64,000 bases of DNA from Ramlibacter algicola. Lineage in GTDB: Bacteria; Pseudomonadota; Gammaproteobacteria; Burkholderiales; Burkholderiaceae_C. Positions 25,273 to 38,633 of the stretch are shown in pieces. The notes beneath the pieces were generated by a model that had not been told where the DNA came from, ran no database searches, and saw nothing but the letters and a program-made list of their open reading frames with translations. Position 1 is the stretch's first letter. Each line of letters begins with the position of its first letter. The translations under genes and the position numbers were made by a program. The stretch lies in the NCBI RefSeq assembly GCF_016641735.1, contig NZ_JAEDAO010000001.1, positions 372,001 to 436,000 of the forward strand. Reading direction: 5' to 3'.

Positions 25273-25928
25273 TTCAGCTCGCCGTACTGCGTGCTGCTGA
25301 GCGAACGCGGGCGCGTCGGCTCGTCGTGCATCTCGGTGTTCTCGAAGCCGGTGAGCAGCGTGTAGCTCTGCTCCGCGGCCGGGCGGTGCATGCCCTTGGT
25401 GAGCGCGTTGCGGAACGCCGCAAGCTCCTGCTGGTTGATCGGCTCGAACGGTTCGTCGGCGCGGGCGGGTGCAGGGCTGGCGGGCGCCACCTTGGCGGTG
25501 ACCGGCGCCACGCGCTCCTGCAGCACCGGCGGTTGCGCCACCGGGTGCTGGCGCCAGTAGACCGCCTGCACCAGGATCTCGTGGCGCGCCCTGGCCGCCT
25601 GGCCGATCAGCGCCTCGATCTCCTGCAGGCGATGGACCGGCTCCTCCTTCGCGGCAGCGAGGTCGACCATCACCAGGAACTGCCGCCCCCAACCGTCGAG
25701 CGACAGCACCTTGAACCTGTAGGTCGACGACAGCACGCCGGCGCGCGTCATGCATTCGCGCACCACCGTGTAGAGCAGCTCACGCCGCGCCATGCGCTCG
25801 CCGCGGCGCGCGCTGACTGGCGCCGCATCGCTGCGCGACGAAGGCGCATCGGCGCGCGAGTGGCCCGAGCTCGGCTCGGTCGCTTCGGTCGGCGACTTCC
25901 CGCCCGAGAACCAGTTCAACAACGACAT
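25269..25928 (-). CDS. Conserved hypothetical protein (219 aa, Comamonadaceae type)
   Basis: I do not recognise a named family. The N-terminus (about 1-45) is Ser/Arg-rich and probably disordered after a hydrophobic-aromatic MSLLNWFSGGK start. The middle (about 46-130) looks folded (RRELLYTVVRECMTRAGVLSSTYRFKVLSLD then GRQFLVMVDLA). The remainder is Pro/Ala-rich and ends in a conserved-looking FRNALTKGMHR ... YTLLTGFENTEMHDE block. No membrane segment or signal peptide. Codon use resembles its neighbours, so I treat it as a real gene. Function unknown. Confidence 0.75.
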   Translation of the reverse strand: MSLLNWFSGGKSPTEATEPSSGHSRADAPSSRSDAAPVSARRGERMARRELLYTVVRECMTRAGVLSSTYRFKVLSLDGWGRQFLVMVDLAAAKEEPVHRLQEIEALIGQAARARHEILVQAVYWRQHPVAQPPVLQERVAPVTAKVAPASPAPARADEPFEPINQQELAAFRNALTKGMHRPAAEQSYTLLTGFENTEMHDEPTRPRSLSSTQYGELN

Positions 25929-26087
25929 AGGTGCTTCGTCCCTGCATTCGCCCCGCGCACGGCCGAGGCACGAAGCCAGTCTACGCGCGGGATTTCGCGG
26001 GGGTTCGTGCGCGGCGCGCCGCGCATCCGGCGCGGTGTGCCGCCCGTCCGCCGGCTCTTGCGCGCAGAAATACTTCGCGACGCAGCG

Positions 26088-27464
26088 CTACTTGCCGATA
26101 CAGAAGCTCGAGAAGATGACACCGAGCAGGTCATCCGCATCGAACGCGCCGGTGATCTCGTTCAGCGCGTTCTGCGCGAGGCGCAACTCTTCGGCCAACA
26201 GGTCGAGCGCGAGAGAACCTTCGTGCAGGTGCGCGACCGCTTCCATCAGGTGGCCGTCGACGCGGCGCAGCGCCTGCAGGTGGCGTTCACGCGCGATGTA
26301 GACGCCCTCAGGCGCAGCCTGCCAGCCCGCGAGCTCGAGCAGGCGCGCGCGCAGCGCCTGCAAGCCGTCGCCGGTCTTCGCGGACAGGCGCACCTCGCCG
26401 TCTTGCACCGATGCAGTCGCGGCATCGGCCTTGTTCCACACCGACAGCACCGGCACCGCTTCGGGCACGTGGTCGGCAAGTTGCTGCAGCAACTGGCGAT
26501 CGCCGTCCTCGTACGCGGCATCGCCGGCACGCGTCAGGTCATGCAGGAACAGCACGGCATCCGCCCCCGCGATCTGTGCCCAGGCACGCTCGATGCCGAT
26601 CTTCTCGACCGGGTCGTCGCTCTCGCGCAGCCCCGCGGTGTCGACGACGTGCAGCGGCACGCCTTCGATCTGGATCGTCTGGCTCACCACGTCGCGCGTG
26701 GTGCCCGGGATCGGCGTGACGATCGCCAGCTCGGCGCCGGCCAGCGCGTTGAGCAGCGAGCTCTTGCCTGCGTTCGGCTGCCCGGCGATCACCACCTTGA
26801 TGCCTTCGCGCAGCAGCGCGCCTTGTCGCGCTCGGCGCAGCACCGCCGCCAACATCTCCTGCAGCCTGTCCAGCTGGCCTTGCGCGTCGGCCTTGCGCAG
26901 GAAGTCGATCTCTTCCTCCGGAAAGTCGAGCGTGGCTTCGACCAGCATGCGCAGGTGGATCAGCGCGTCGCGCAGCTGGCCGATCTCGCGCGAGAACTCA
27001 CCGGCGAGCGACCGGCTCGCGCTGCGCGCCGCCGCTTCGGTGCTGGCGTCGATCAGGTCCGCGACCGCTTCGGCTTGCGCCAGGTCGAGCTTGTCGTTGA
27101 GGAACGCACGCTGCGTGAACTCGCCCGGCTCGGCGACGCGCAGCTGCATGGCGCGTCCCGCTTCCAGGCACCGCGCCAGCAGCAGTTGCAGCACCACCGG
27201 GCCACCGTGTGCCTGCAGCTCCAGCACGTCCTCCCCGGTGTACGAGTGCGGCGCCGGGAAGTGGATCGCGAGACCGTGGTCGATCGGCGCGCCGTCGGCG
27301 GCGCGGAAAGGCAGGTAGGTCGCTTCACGCGGCCGCAGCGCCTTGCCGCAGACCGCGTCGATCACCGCCTGCACGCTGCGGCCCGACACGCGCACGATGC
27401 CGACCGCCCCGCGCCCGGGCGCGGTGGCGATGGCGGCGATCGGGTCGGAGGCACGCGGCAGCAT
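26088..27464 (-). CDS. mnmE: tRNA modification GTPase MnmE (TrmE)
   Basis: With MnmG, forms cmnm5U34 on tRNA wobble uridines. The 458 residues have an N-terminal tetrahydrofolate-binding domain ([22 protein letters not shown]), a helical domain and an inserted G domain (about 218-380). The G domain has [14 protein letters not shown] (G1), PGTTRD (G2), DTAGLRE (G3) and NKAD (G4). The family-defining C-terminal FCIGK is intact. It usually sits beside yidC near dnaA. Here about 2.9 kb with two extra genes lies between mnmE and yidC. Confidence 0.96.
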   Translation of the reverse strand: MLPRASDPIAAIATAPGRGAVGIVRVSGRSVQAVIDAVCGKALRPREATYLPFRAADGAPIDHGLAIHFPAPHSYTGEDVLELQAHGGPVVLQLLLARCLEAGRAMQLRVAEPGEFTQRAFLNDKLDLAQAEAVADLIDASTEAAARSASRSLAGEFSREIGQLRDALIHLRMLVEATLDFPEEEIDFLRKADAQGQLDRLQEMLAAVLRRARQGALLREGIKVVIAGQPNAGKSSLLNALAGAELAIVTPIPGTTRDVVSQTIQIEGVPLHVVDTAGLRESDDPVEKIGIERAWAQIAGADAVLFLHDLTRAGDAAYEDGDRQLLQQLADHVPEAVPVLSVWNKADAATASVQDGEVRLSAKTGDGLQALRARLLELAGWQAAPEGVYIARERHLQALRRVDGHLMEAVAHLHEGSLALDLLAEELRLAQNALNEITGAFDADDLLGVIFSSFCIGK

Positions 27465-27490
27465 GCCCCGATGCTAGCGGGCCGCGCCCG

Positions 27491-28561
27491 TCAGGCGGCT
27501 TCGAGCTCTTCCTGCGGCTGGCCGGCGCGATTGCGCGCCAGCCGCGCATCGACCAGGCGCACGGTCTGGTCGATGGCGGCGTGGCGCAACCCGAACTGCT
27601 GCGCCAGGCGCTGCACCAGGCTGTCGACGCGTTCGATGTGCTCGGCGCCGCCGAACAGCGCACGCGCGGCCGACGACGGCTTCTTCAGCGACGCCGCGGC
27701 GTTGGCGTACTTCTCGAAGGGCACCAGGTCCTCGGGCTGCGCGCCCAGACGCATGCACAGGTTGCCGACCCACTGGTAGATCTCGCGCGAGCGCTCCAGG
27801 TCGCCGTGCACCGCCTGCTGGATCGGCACCATGCCGTCGTCTTCGATGCAGCGGTAGTTGCCCGTCATCAGCATCGGCCACTTCGCCAGCGGCACGAACA
27901 CCGAGTCGTGCACCTTCAGCTTGACGGGGATCTCCTCGCCTTCGAAGCGTGCCTGCTCGATGTCACGTTCCAGGCGGCGCAGCAGTTGCGTCGCCGCCTC
28001 GGTGCCGAAGCGCGCGGCCTTGAAGTTGGTCGGCAGGCCGACCTGCAGCACGTTCTTGGGTTCGTCGGCCGGACGGAAGGCCTGCGGGTCGGGCGAGGCC
28101 AGCGACACCAGCTTGGGATCGAAGCCGGACCAGACGGCCGGCTCGGTGAAGCACGCCTGCAGCGATTCGACGTTCACGCCCGGCAGGCGGAACAGGTAGG
28201 GCAGCGGCGGCATGTTCATGATCGCCAGCGCCGGCACGCGCGCCTTGGCGATGCGCGCCATCAGCTGGCGCACGCCGTCCTGGCCGTACTGGCTCTCCTG
28301 CATGCCCAGCACGACGAGGTCGTAGCGGGCCGGGTCGGCCTGGTCCGGGGTGCAGGCGTCCAGCGAGCCGGGCAGGGACCGCGAAGCGATCGAGACCGCC
28401 GGCTTGTCCTTGCGCGGGAACCGCACGACGGTGCCCTCGCCGTTGATCAGGTCCGCGGTCGAGCGGGTGCAGACCAGCGTGACGCGGTGGCCGGCCATCA
28501 ACAGCTTGGTGGCCAGCAGGGAGCCGTAGGAGGCGCCCAGGATGAGGATGCGCGTTGCCAT
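27491..28561 (-). CDS. Ketopantoate reductase-like (ApbA/PanE N-terminal domain) protein
   Basis: 356 residues. An N-terminal Rossmann segment (ILILGASYGSLLATKLLMAGHRVTLV, about 5-30) fits the ApbA/PanE N-terminal domain, including the dinucleotide fingerprint with Ser in place of the last Gly. The DLVVLGMQES strand follows. The C-terminal half lacks an obvious canonical PanE catalytic Lys motif, so a reaction cannot be assigned; D-opine or 2-oxoacid reduction is possible. It is divergent from an ScfR-type regulator and shares its repeat-containing intergenic region, so that regulator probably controls it. Confidence 0.75.
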   Translation of the reverse strand: MATRILILGASYGSLLATKLLMAGHRVTLVCTRSTADLINGEGTVVRFPRKDKPAVSIASRSLPGSLDACTPDQADPARYDLVVLGMQESQYGQDGVRQLMARIAKARVPALAIMNMPPLPYLFRLPGVNVESLQACFTEPAVWSGFDPKLVSLASPDPQAFRPADEPKNVLQVGLPTNFKAARFGTEAATQLLRRLERDIEQARFEGEEIPVKLKVHDSVFVPLAKWPMLMTGNYRCIEDDGMVPIQQAVHGDLERSREIYQWVGNLCMRLGAQPEDLVPFEKYANAAASLKKPSSAARALFGGAEHIERVDSLVQRLAQQFGLRHAAIDQTVRLVDARLARNRAGQPQEELEAA

Positions 28562-28625
28562 TTCTTCAAGACTCCTGCCCCGGACAACGGAGCGACTGGA
28601 TTCATTATGTGAAGCCGCAGCTCAT

Positions 28626-28662
28626 AAATTTCACAGCGGAAATTTCACTGAGTGAATTTCAC
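28626..28662. promoter_or_regulatory. Operator-like array of three direct repeats
   Basis: AAATTTCAC occurs at 28626-28634 and 28640-28648, and GAATTTCAC at 28654-28662, with an exact 14-bp period. TTCACT/AGTGAA also forms a small palindrome inside. It lies 22 bp before the regulator gene and about 65 bp before the divergent reductase-like gene, in an unusually AT-rich patch. Confidence 0.6.
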
Positions 28663-28683
28663 AAAGGCCGCTAGGATCGGGTG

Positions 28684-30234
28684 ATGGCCACCCACCTGCG
28701 CAACAGCCACCTGCTGGGCAGCAAGCTGCGAAGCCTGCGCAAGACGCATGGGCTGACGCTGGAAGAGCTGTCGGCGCGCTGCATCCAGATCGATGCGGCA
28801 CGGGCCCCGTCCGTGTCGTACCTGAGCATGATCGAAAGCGGCAAGCGTGTGCCGTCGGGTGACCTGGTCGGGCTACTGGCGAGCGTCTTCCAGCGCGACC
28901 CGCACTGGTTCCTGGACGCCAGCGAGCCCCCGCCGGCGCCGCCGTCGCAGGAACGCCCCACGGCGACCGCGACCGTGCCGTTCGAGCCGGCTTTCCTGTT
29001 TTCCAAGGAGCTGCTGCAGGCCGCGATCCCCGAACTGCTGGCCCAGACCGGCACCACCGGCCGGCAGTTCGCGCACCTCTTGATCCGCTCGCACCAGGAG
29101 ATGTCGCGCAACGACTTCCCCGACCTGGAGCGTGCGGCCGAGCAGGTGGGTGAACGCCGGTTCCCGCTCGGCGTGGACGACCTGCAGAAGCTGTGCAAGC
29201 ACCACGGCCTGCAGCTCAAGTGGTACGACCAGCCACCGATCCTCGCCATGGACGGCGAGCATGAGTTGCGCAGCGTGCTGCGCTCGTTCTACGACTCACC
29301 GTCGACGGTCTACGTCAACCGCGAGCTGCAGAAGCATCCGGCGCGGTTGAAGTTCGACCTCGCCTCACACCTCGCGCACAAGGTGCTGCACGGCGGCGAC
29401 GGCCTGAAGTCAGCGCACGCCACGGGCGGCCAACTCGGCGACAGCCCCAAGGGTCCGGCCGGCCTGAGCCCGCAGGACGTTCTGCATGCGTGGCGCGACT
29501 TCGAATGCAGCTTCTTCGCCGGCGCGCTCCTGGCGCCGAAGGTGCCGTTCCGGCGCTTCCTCACGCGGGAGTCGCATCGCGTGGAAGCGGGCGAGAAGAT
29601 CGAGCTGGCGCCGGCGATGATGATGCGGCGCATGACGAAGGTGTCGCCGTACCCGCACTGGCACTTCTTCGACGCCTACCCTCCCGGCTTCCTGCGCGCG
29701 GTCTACCGAGGCAACGGCATCCCGCTGCCCTGGGGCAACATGGCCCAGGTCTCCGATCCGTGCCCGCACTGGGCGGTGTTCCGCATGCTGCATCGCACGC
29801 GCGGCAATGACCGCGGCTCGCAGATTTCGGTGCTGCGCGAAGGCGACCGCTTTCTCCTGTACTGCTGCCATTCGCGGCGCACCGAGGACATGGCGGGCAA
29901 TCCGCACGTGCTGTCGGTCGGCGTCGACCTCGCGCCGGCGCTGCAGTCGCACACCGGCGACGCGCAGGCGATCGTCGATTCGATCGCCTATGCGTGCCTC
30001 ACGCACGGCGGCGAAGCGCGCATCCCGGAAGACGCGGCCGCCGCGATCCGGGGCGCGGCGGGCGTGCTGAACATCGCGTGGATCCCCGACGCGCTCGAGC
30101 GGCCGGCGCGCATCATCTGCCCGCGCAGCAGCCACTGCCCGCGGCAGGAGCCGTGCGACGGGCGCATGTCCGGCGCGCGCGAGATCACCGACCTGCGGCA
30201 GGAGATCATCCGGAAGGTGAAGAAGGCGAAGTGA
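28684..30234 (+). CDS. XRE-family transcriptional regulator, ScfR/RamB type (DUF2083)
   Basis: 516-residue regulator. The N-terminal XRE helix-turn-helix (about 10-72) includes KLRSLRKTHGLTLEELSARC and SYLSMIESGKRVPSGDLVGLLA. A central ImmA/IrrE-like region follows, in which the usual HExxH is replaced by HLAHK, then a DUF2083 domain (about 280-480). The Cys-rich tail CPRSSHCPRQEPC could bind a metal. Related regulators (RamB, PrpR/ScfR) sense acyl-CoA and control short-chain fatty-acid or glyoxylate metabolism. The ATG at 28684 follows AGGA; the GTG three bases earlier is an alternative. Probable autoregulation through the three-repeat operator. Confidence 0.85.
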   Translation: MATHLRNSHLLGSKLRSLRKTHGLTLEELSARCIQIDAARAPSVSYLSMIESGKRVPSGDLVGLLASVFQRDPHWFLDASEPPPAPPSQERPTATATVPFEPAFLFSKELLQAAIPELLAQTGTTGRQFAHLLIRSHQEMSRNDFPDLERAAEQVGERRFPLGVDDLQKLCKHHGLQLKWYDQPPILAMDGEHELRSVLRSFYDSPSTVYVNRELQKHPARLKFDLASHLAHKVLHGGDGLKSAHATGGQLGDSPKGPAGLSPQDVLHAWRDFECSFFAGALLAPKVPFRRFLTRESHRVEAGEKIELAPAMMMRRMTKVSPYPHWHFFDAYPPGFLRAVYRGNGIPLPWGNMAQVSDPCPHWAVFRMLHRTRGNDRGSQISVLREGDRFLLYCCHSRRTEDMAGNPHVLSVGVDLAPALQSHTGDAQAIVDSIAYACLTHGGEARIPEDAAAAIRGAAGVLNIAWIPDALERPARIICPRSSHCPRQEPCDGRMSGAREITDLRQEIIRKVKKAK

Positions 30235-30239
30235 ATCCG

Positions 30240-30323
30240 TCGTCCCCGCGGCGGCGGGGACCCATCGCTTCCATGGCGATGCAGAAGGCGGAAGCGGTGG
30301 ATTCCCGCCTTCGCGGGAGTGAC
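30240..30323. repeat. Dispersed palindromic repeat, copy 1 (two hairpins)
   Basis: Contains CCCCGCGGCGGCGGGGAC and ATTCCCGCCTTCGCGGGAGT palindromes with the linker ATCGCTTCC. Same family as the copies at 34585, 51074, 53020 and 58269. Confidence 0.75.
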
Positions 30324-30324
30324 G

Positions 30325-30354
30325 AGACAAGGGCCGCATTCGCGGCCCTTGTCT
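30325..30354. terminator. Bidirectional terminator between the ScfR-type gene and yidC
   Basis: A 13-bp perfect stem AGACAAGGGCCGC / GCGGCCCTTGTCT with an ATTC loop overlaps the yidC stop codon. It serves two convergent genes. Confidence 0.7.
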
Positions 30355-32096
30355 TACTTCGATTCAGCCTTGCCGAACTTCGGCAAGTTGAACTGCGGTG
30401 GCACGCCCATGCGGTAGTTGATCAGCCACTGCTGCGCGATCGACAGCACGTTGTTCGTGATCCAGTACAGCACCAGGCCGGCCGGGAAGAAGAAGAACAT
30501 GACCGAGAACGCCAGCGGCATGATCCACATCATCTTGGCCTGCATCGGGTCCGGCGGCGCGGGGTTCAGCGCGGTCTGCAGCAGCGTCGTGAGCGTCATC
30601 ACGAACGGCAGGATGAAGTAGGGGTCCGGCGCGGCCAGGTCGCGGATCCAGCCGATCCACGGCGCGTTGCGCATCTCCACGGTGGACAGCAGCACCCAGT
30701 ACAGCGCGATGAACACCGGGATCTGCACCACGATCGGCAGGCAGCCGCCCAGCGGGTTGACCTTCTCCTCCTTGTAGATGCGCATCATCTCCTGCTGCAT
30801 CTGCTGGGGGTTGTCCTTGTAGCGCTCGCGCAGCTGCATCACGCGCGGGTTGATGGCCTTCATCCTGGCCATCGACTCGTAGCCCTTGGCCTGCAGCCAG
30901 TAGAAGGCGATCTTGATGATCAGCACCAGCACCATGATCGACCAGCCCCAGTTGCCGATCACGCCGTGGATCTTGTCCAGCAGCCAGTAGAGCGGCTTGG
31001 CGATGATGTAGAAGTGGCCGTAGTCCTTGACGCGGTCCAGCTCGGGGCCGACCGCGGCGAGCGTCTTTTCTTCCTGCGGGCCGGAGAACAGCGTCGCGTC
31101 CACCGCCTTGCTGGCGCCGGGCGCCACGCCGTCCAGCGGGGCGATCATGCCCACCGCGTACAGGTGCGGCGACAGCGCGGGCTGCTGCACGTTGGGCACG
31201 GTGGTGACGAACAGGTCGCGCTGGACACCCTGCGGCAGGATCCACGCGGTGGTGAAGTAGTGCTGCACCATCGCCACCCAGCCGAGCGACGACGTCTTCT
31301 GGATCTCGGCCTTGTTCTTCTCGATGTCCTCGAACTTCACCGTGTGGTACTTGCCCTCTTCGGTGTAGACCGCCGGGCCGGTGAAGGTGGAATAGAAGCT
31401 CGAGCCGCTGGACGCGTCCTTGGCGTCGCGCAGGATCTGGAAGTACACGCGCGGCGACACCGGCGCCCCGCTGGTGTTGACCACCTCGTGCTTGACGCCC
31501 ACGTCGTAGTGGCCGCGCTTGAGCGTGTAGGTCTTGACCAGCTTGACGCCGTTTTTCTCCGGCGATTCGAAGCGCACGTTCAGCTCGTTGGCGCCGTCCT
31601 TCAGCTGGCGGTCGCCACTGGGGGTCATCACCGTCGTGTGGTTCGGGAAGTCGCCGCCGGTCAGGCCCGACTGCACGATGTACACGCGCTCGGGCGAGTC
31701 CTGCAGCAGCACGAAGGTGCTGGTGACCTTGTCCGACGACGAATCGGCGGCGATCTTGAGCAGTTCGTTGCGCACCAGCGTGCCGCCTTCGGTGCTGAAG
31801 GTCAGGCGCATCAGGTCGGTGTCGACGGTGAAGCGCTCGGCGGGCTTGCTGACGGGCGTGGCCGTGGCCGGACCACCGGGCACGGCGGCTGCAGTCGACG
31901 TCGCGGTGCCGGTCGAAGACGCCGGCGCCTGCGAGCCACTGGCGGCGCCTTGCGGGCCGCTGGCCGCGGTGACCGCCGGCTTGGTGCCCAGGCCGAACAT
32001 CGGCGGGCGACCGTTGTGGATCTGCCATTGGTCCCACAGCAGGACCATCGAGAAGCCGAAGATCACCCAGAGGATGGAGCGGCGGATGTCGTTCAT
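30354..32096 (-). CDS. yidC: Membrane protein insertase YidC
   Basis: Inserts and folds inner-membrane proteins with or without SecYEG. The 580 residues comprise an N-terminal anchor (about 6-22, SILWVIFGFSMVLLWD), a low-complexity Ala/Ser/Thr linker (about 36-90) and a large periplasmic beta-supersandwich. Five C-terminal membrane helices (about 360-560) include GWSIMVLVLIIKIAFYWLQ with the conserved hydrophilic-groove Arg region, NPLGGCLPIVVQIPVFIALYW, and a terminal NNVLSIAQQWLIN helix. It overlaps yidD by ATGA, the classical rpmH-rnpA-yidD-yidC order. Confidence 0.96.
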   Translation of the reverse strand: MNDIRRSILWVIFGFSMVLLWDQWQIHNGRPPMFGLGTKPAVTAASGPQGAASGSQAPASSTGTATSTAAAVPGGPATATPVSKPAERFTVDTDLMRLTFSTEGGTLVRNELLKIAADSSSDKVTSTFVLLQDSPERVYIVQSGLTGGDFPNHTTVMTPSGDRQLKDGANELNVRFESPEKNGVKLVKTYTLKRGHYDVGVKHEVVNTSGAPVSPRVYFQILRDAKDASSGSSFYSTFTGPAVYTEEGKYHTVKFEDIEKNKAEIQKTSSLGWVAMVQHYFTTAWILPQGVQRDLFVTTVPNVQQPALSPHLYAVGMIAPLDGVAPGASKAVDATLFSGPQEEKTLAAVGPELDRVKDYGHFYIIAKPLYWLLDKIHGVIGNWGWSIMVLVLIIKIAFYWLQAKGYESMARMKAINPRVMQLRERYKDNPQQMQQEMMRIYKEEKVNPLGGCLPIVVQIPVFIALYWVLLSTVEMRNAPWIGWIRDLAAPDPYFILPFVMTLTTLLQTALNPAPPDPMQAKMMWIMPLAFSVMFFFFPAGLVLYWITNNVLSIAQQWLINYRMGVPPQFNLPKFGKAESK

Positions 32097-32365
32097 GAAG
32101 GTTCTTTGGTCGAGGCGCGGGCCTCGAAGCGGGTGAACAGGGCGGGCTTGGCGTGCGGCACGGGGTCGTGCCCGCCTGCGCACCAGGGATGGCAGCGCGC
32201 GATGCGCGCCAGCGTGAGGTAGCTGCCCCAGCCCGCGCCGTGGCGCTCGAGGGCTTCGAGCGAGTACGCGGAACAGGTGGGCGTGAAGCGGCATGCCGAC
32301 CCCAGCCACGGGGACAGCACCAGGCGATAGCCCTTGACCAGGCCGATGAGCGCCGCGCGGATCAC
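32093..32365 (-). CDS. yidD: Membrane protein insertion efficiency factor YidD
   Basis: 90-residue peripheral inner-membrane protein of the YidD (DUF37) family. It has GLVKGYRLVLSPWLGSACRF, the signature CRFTPTCSAYSLEALERHG, and CHPWCAGGHDPVP. The start is GTG at 32365, which overlaps the rnpA stop (GTGA); the end overlaps the yidC ATG. It assists membrane-protein insertion near YidC. The N-terminal amphipathic helix is intact. Confidence 0.93.
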   Translation of the reverse strand: MIRAALIGLVKGYRLVLSPWLGSACRFTPTCSAYSLEALERHGAGWGSYLTLARIARCHPWCAGGHDPVPHAKPALFTRFEARASTKEPS

Positions 32366-32778
32366 GCCTTGGCCCCTTCGAACAGCTGCTGCAGTTCGGC
32401 GCGCACGGCGCGCTTGAGCGGCACCGACGTGGCGCTCGGGAACAGGGCCTTGTCGAAGCCGGCACGCAGCCGCACCACGTGCACGGCGGCGGGCAGGCGG
32501 GCTTCGAAATCCAGGCTCACGGCGTCGATCTGGCGTTTGATGGCGTTGCGGGTGACGGCCCGCCGGGCCCAGCGCTTGGGGACGATGGTGCCCATCCAAG
32601 CTTCCGAACGGACAGCAAACAGGGCCTGGGATCGCTTGGATCCAGGCCCTGTCTCGGCGGCGGGTTCCGGCGTCGGGGGAAACGGCAGCCGGTGCAGCGC
32701 GAAGTGCGCGGTGCGGCTGACGGTGCGCCCATTGGCTAGGACGGCCTCGAACTGCGCCCGGGTCTTCAGCCGCTGCAA
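32362..32778 (-). CDS. rnpA: Ribonuclease P protein component RnpA
   Basis: Basic protein subunit of RNase P, which matures tRNA 5' ends. It shows the conserved LQRLKTRAQFEAVL start, the ARTAHFALH-like strand (SRTAHFALHRL), a GTIVPKRWARRAVTRNAIKRQ block corresponding to the RNR motif, and an LRAGFDKALFP segment. A TTG at 32778 in front of QRLKTRAQ is chosen by family alignment, giving 138 residues. An in-frame ATG at 32883 would add 35 residues and overlap rpmH, which is unlikely. A Pro-rich insertion (LPFPPTPEPAAETGPGSK) is longer than in many homologs. Confidence 0.88.
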   Translation of the reverse strand: MQRLKTRAQFEAVLANGRTVSRTAHFALHRLPFPPTPEPAAETGPGSKRSQALFAVRSEAWMGTIVPKRWARRAVTRNAIKRQIDAVSLDFEARLPAAVHVVRLRAGFDKALFPSATSVPLKRAVRAELQQLFEGAKA

Positions 32779-32821
32779 CGACGGCCCCAGGGCAAGCTCA
32801 GGGCGATCGGGACGCGCGGCC

Positions 32822-32956
32822 TCAGACGGCCAGGCGCTTGCGGCCCTTGGCGCGGCGGGCGTTGATGACGGCGCGGCCGCCACGGGTCTTCATGCGGACC
32901 AGGAAGCCGTGGGTGCGGGCGCGGCGCACTTTGGAGGGTTGGTAGGTGCGTTTCAT
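32822..32956 (-). CDS. rpmH: 50S ribosomal protein L34 (bL34)
   Basis: 44-residue ribosomal protein: begins [18 protein letters not shown], has [19 protein letters not shown] and ends KRLAV. Length and sequence match bL34 fully. It heads the rpmH-rnpA-yidD-yidC operon, divergent from dnaA. Too short to be found by a length-filtered ORF scan, but unmistakable. Confidence 0.97.
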   Translation of the reverse strand: MKRTYQPSKVRRARTHGFLVRMKTRGGRAVINARRAKGRKRLAV

Positions 32957-33139
32957 GTTCTGTGCTTTCCGGTGAACCCGCGATTATCCCCGATTCCGCA
33001 AACCCCAGCAAGAAAGCACCCCCGCGTCAAGCCAAGGAAGCATGGCCCGGCCATGCGGAAAACCCGGTGTGGATAAGGCCTTGAGAACCTACAATGGGAG
33101 GCTTCCGCAAACGACAACTATCCACAAGGCGGCCACTAG
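32957..33139. promoter_or_regulatory. rpmH-dnaA intergenic region: dnaA promoter with DnaA boxes, candidate oriC part
   Basis: A perfect DnaA box (TGTGGATAA, complement of TTATCCACA) is at 33068-33076, a one-mismatch box (CTATCCACA) at 33118-33126 and a weaker TTATCCCCG at 32984-32992. TACAAT at 33090-33095 is a likely -10 of dnaA. The perfect box would then overlap the -35 position, consistent with DnaA autorepression. Three boxes in 183 bp are too few to call a complete oriC with confidence. Confidence 0.6.
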
Positions 33140-34561
<1,422 letters not shown>

Positions 34562-34584
34562 GGGTGGATCGCCGCACCCGAAGG

Positions 34585-34617
34585 GAAGCGGTGGGTCCCC
34601 GCCTCCGCGGGGACGAC
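34585..34617. repeat. Dispersed palindromic repeat, copy 2
   Basis: GTCCCCGCCTCCGCGGGGAC hairpin preceded by GAAGCGGTGG, in the dnaA-dnaN gap. It may act as a terminator-like structure after dnaA. The rest of the 191-bp gap shows no gene. Confidence 0.7.
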
Positions 34618-34752
34618 GGACTGGATCTGCGCGGCGGCAAGTGCCTGATGAAAAAGGGGAAAATGGCGTTTGTCCCCCCCAGGACGCCAGCCCTTGTCTA
34701 GCGACTACGACCTTTAATCAAAGACAAATACCAAGAGGAAAGAGGGAACAGC

Positions 34753-38611
<3,859 letters not shown>

Positions 38612-38633
38612 AGTTGCAGCTGCCAGTTACAGA

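Noticed and set aside
23268..27779. 1503-codon open frame on the plus strand
   Set aside because: Runs through the antiporter in another frame and antisense to mnmE; Arg/Ala-rich, no recognisable motifs.
34620..34752. Small gene between dnaA and dnaN
   Set aside because: No frame with ribosome site and plausible codons; only the repeat and a leader.
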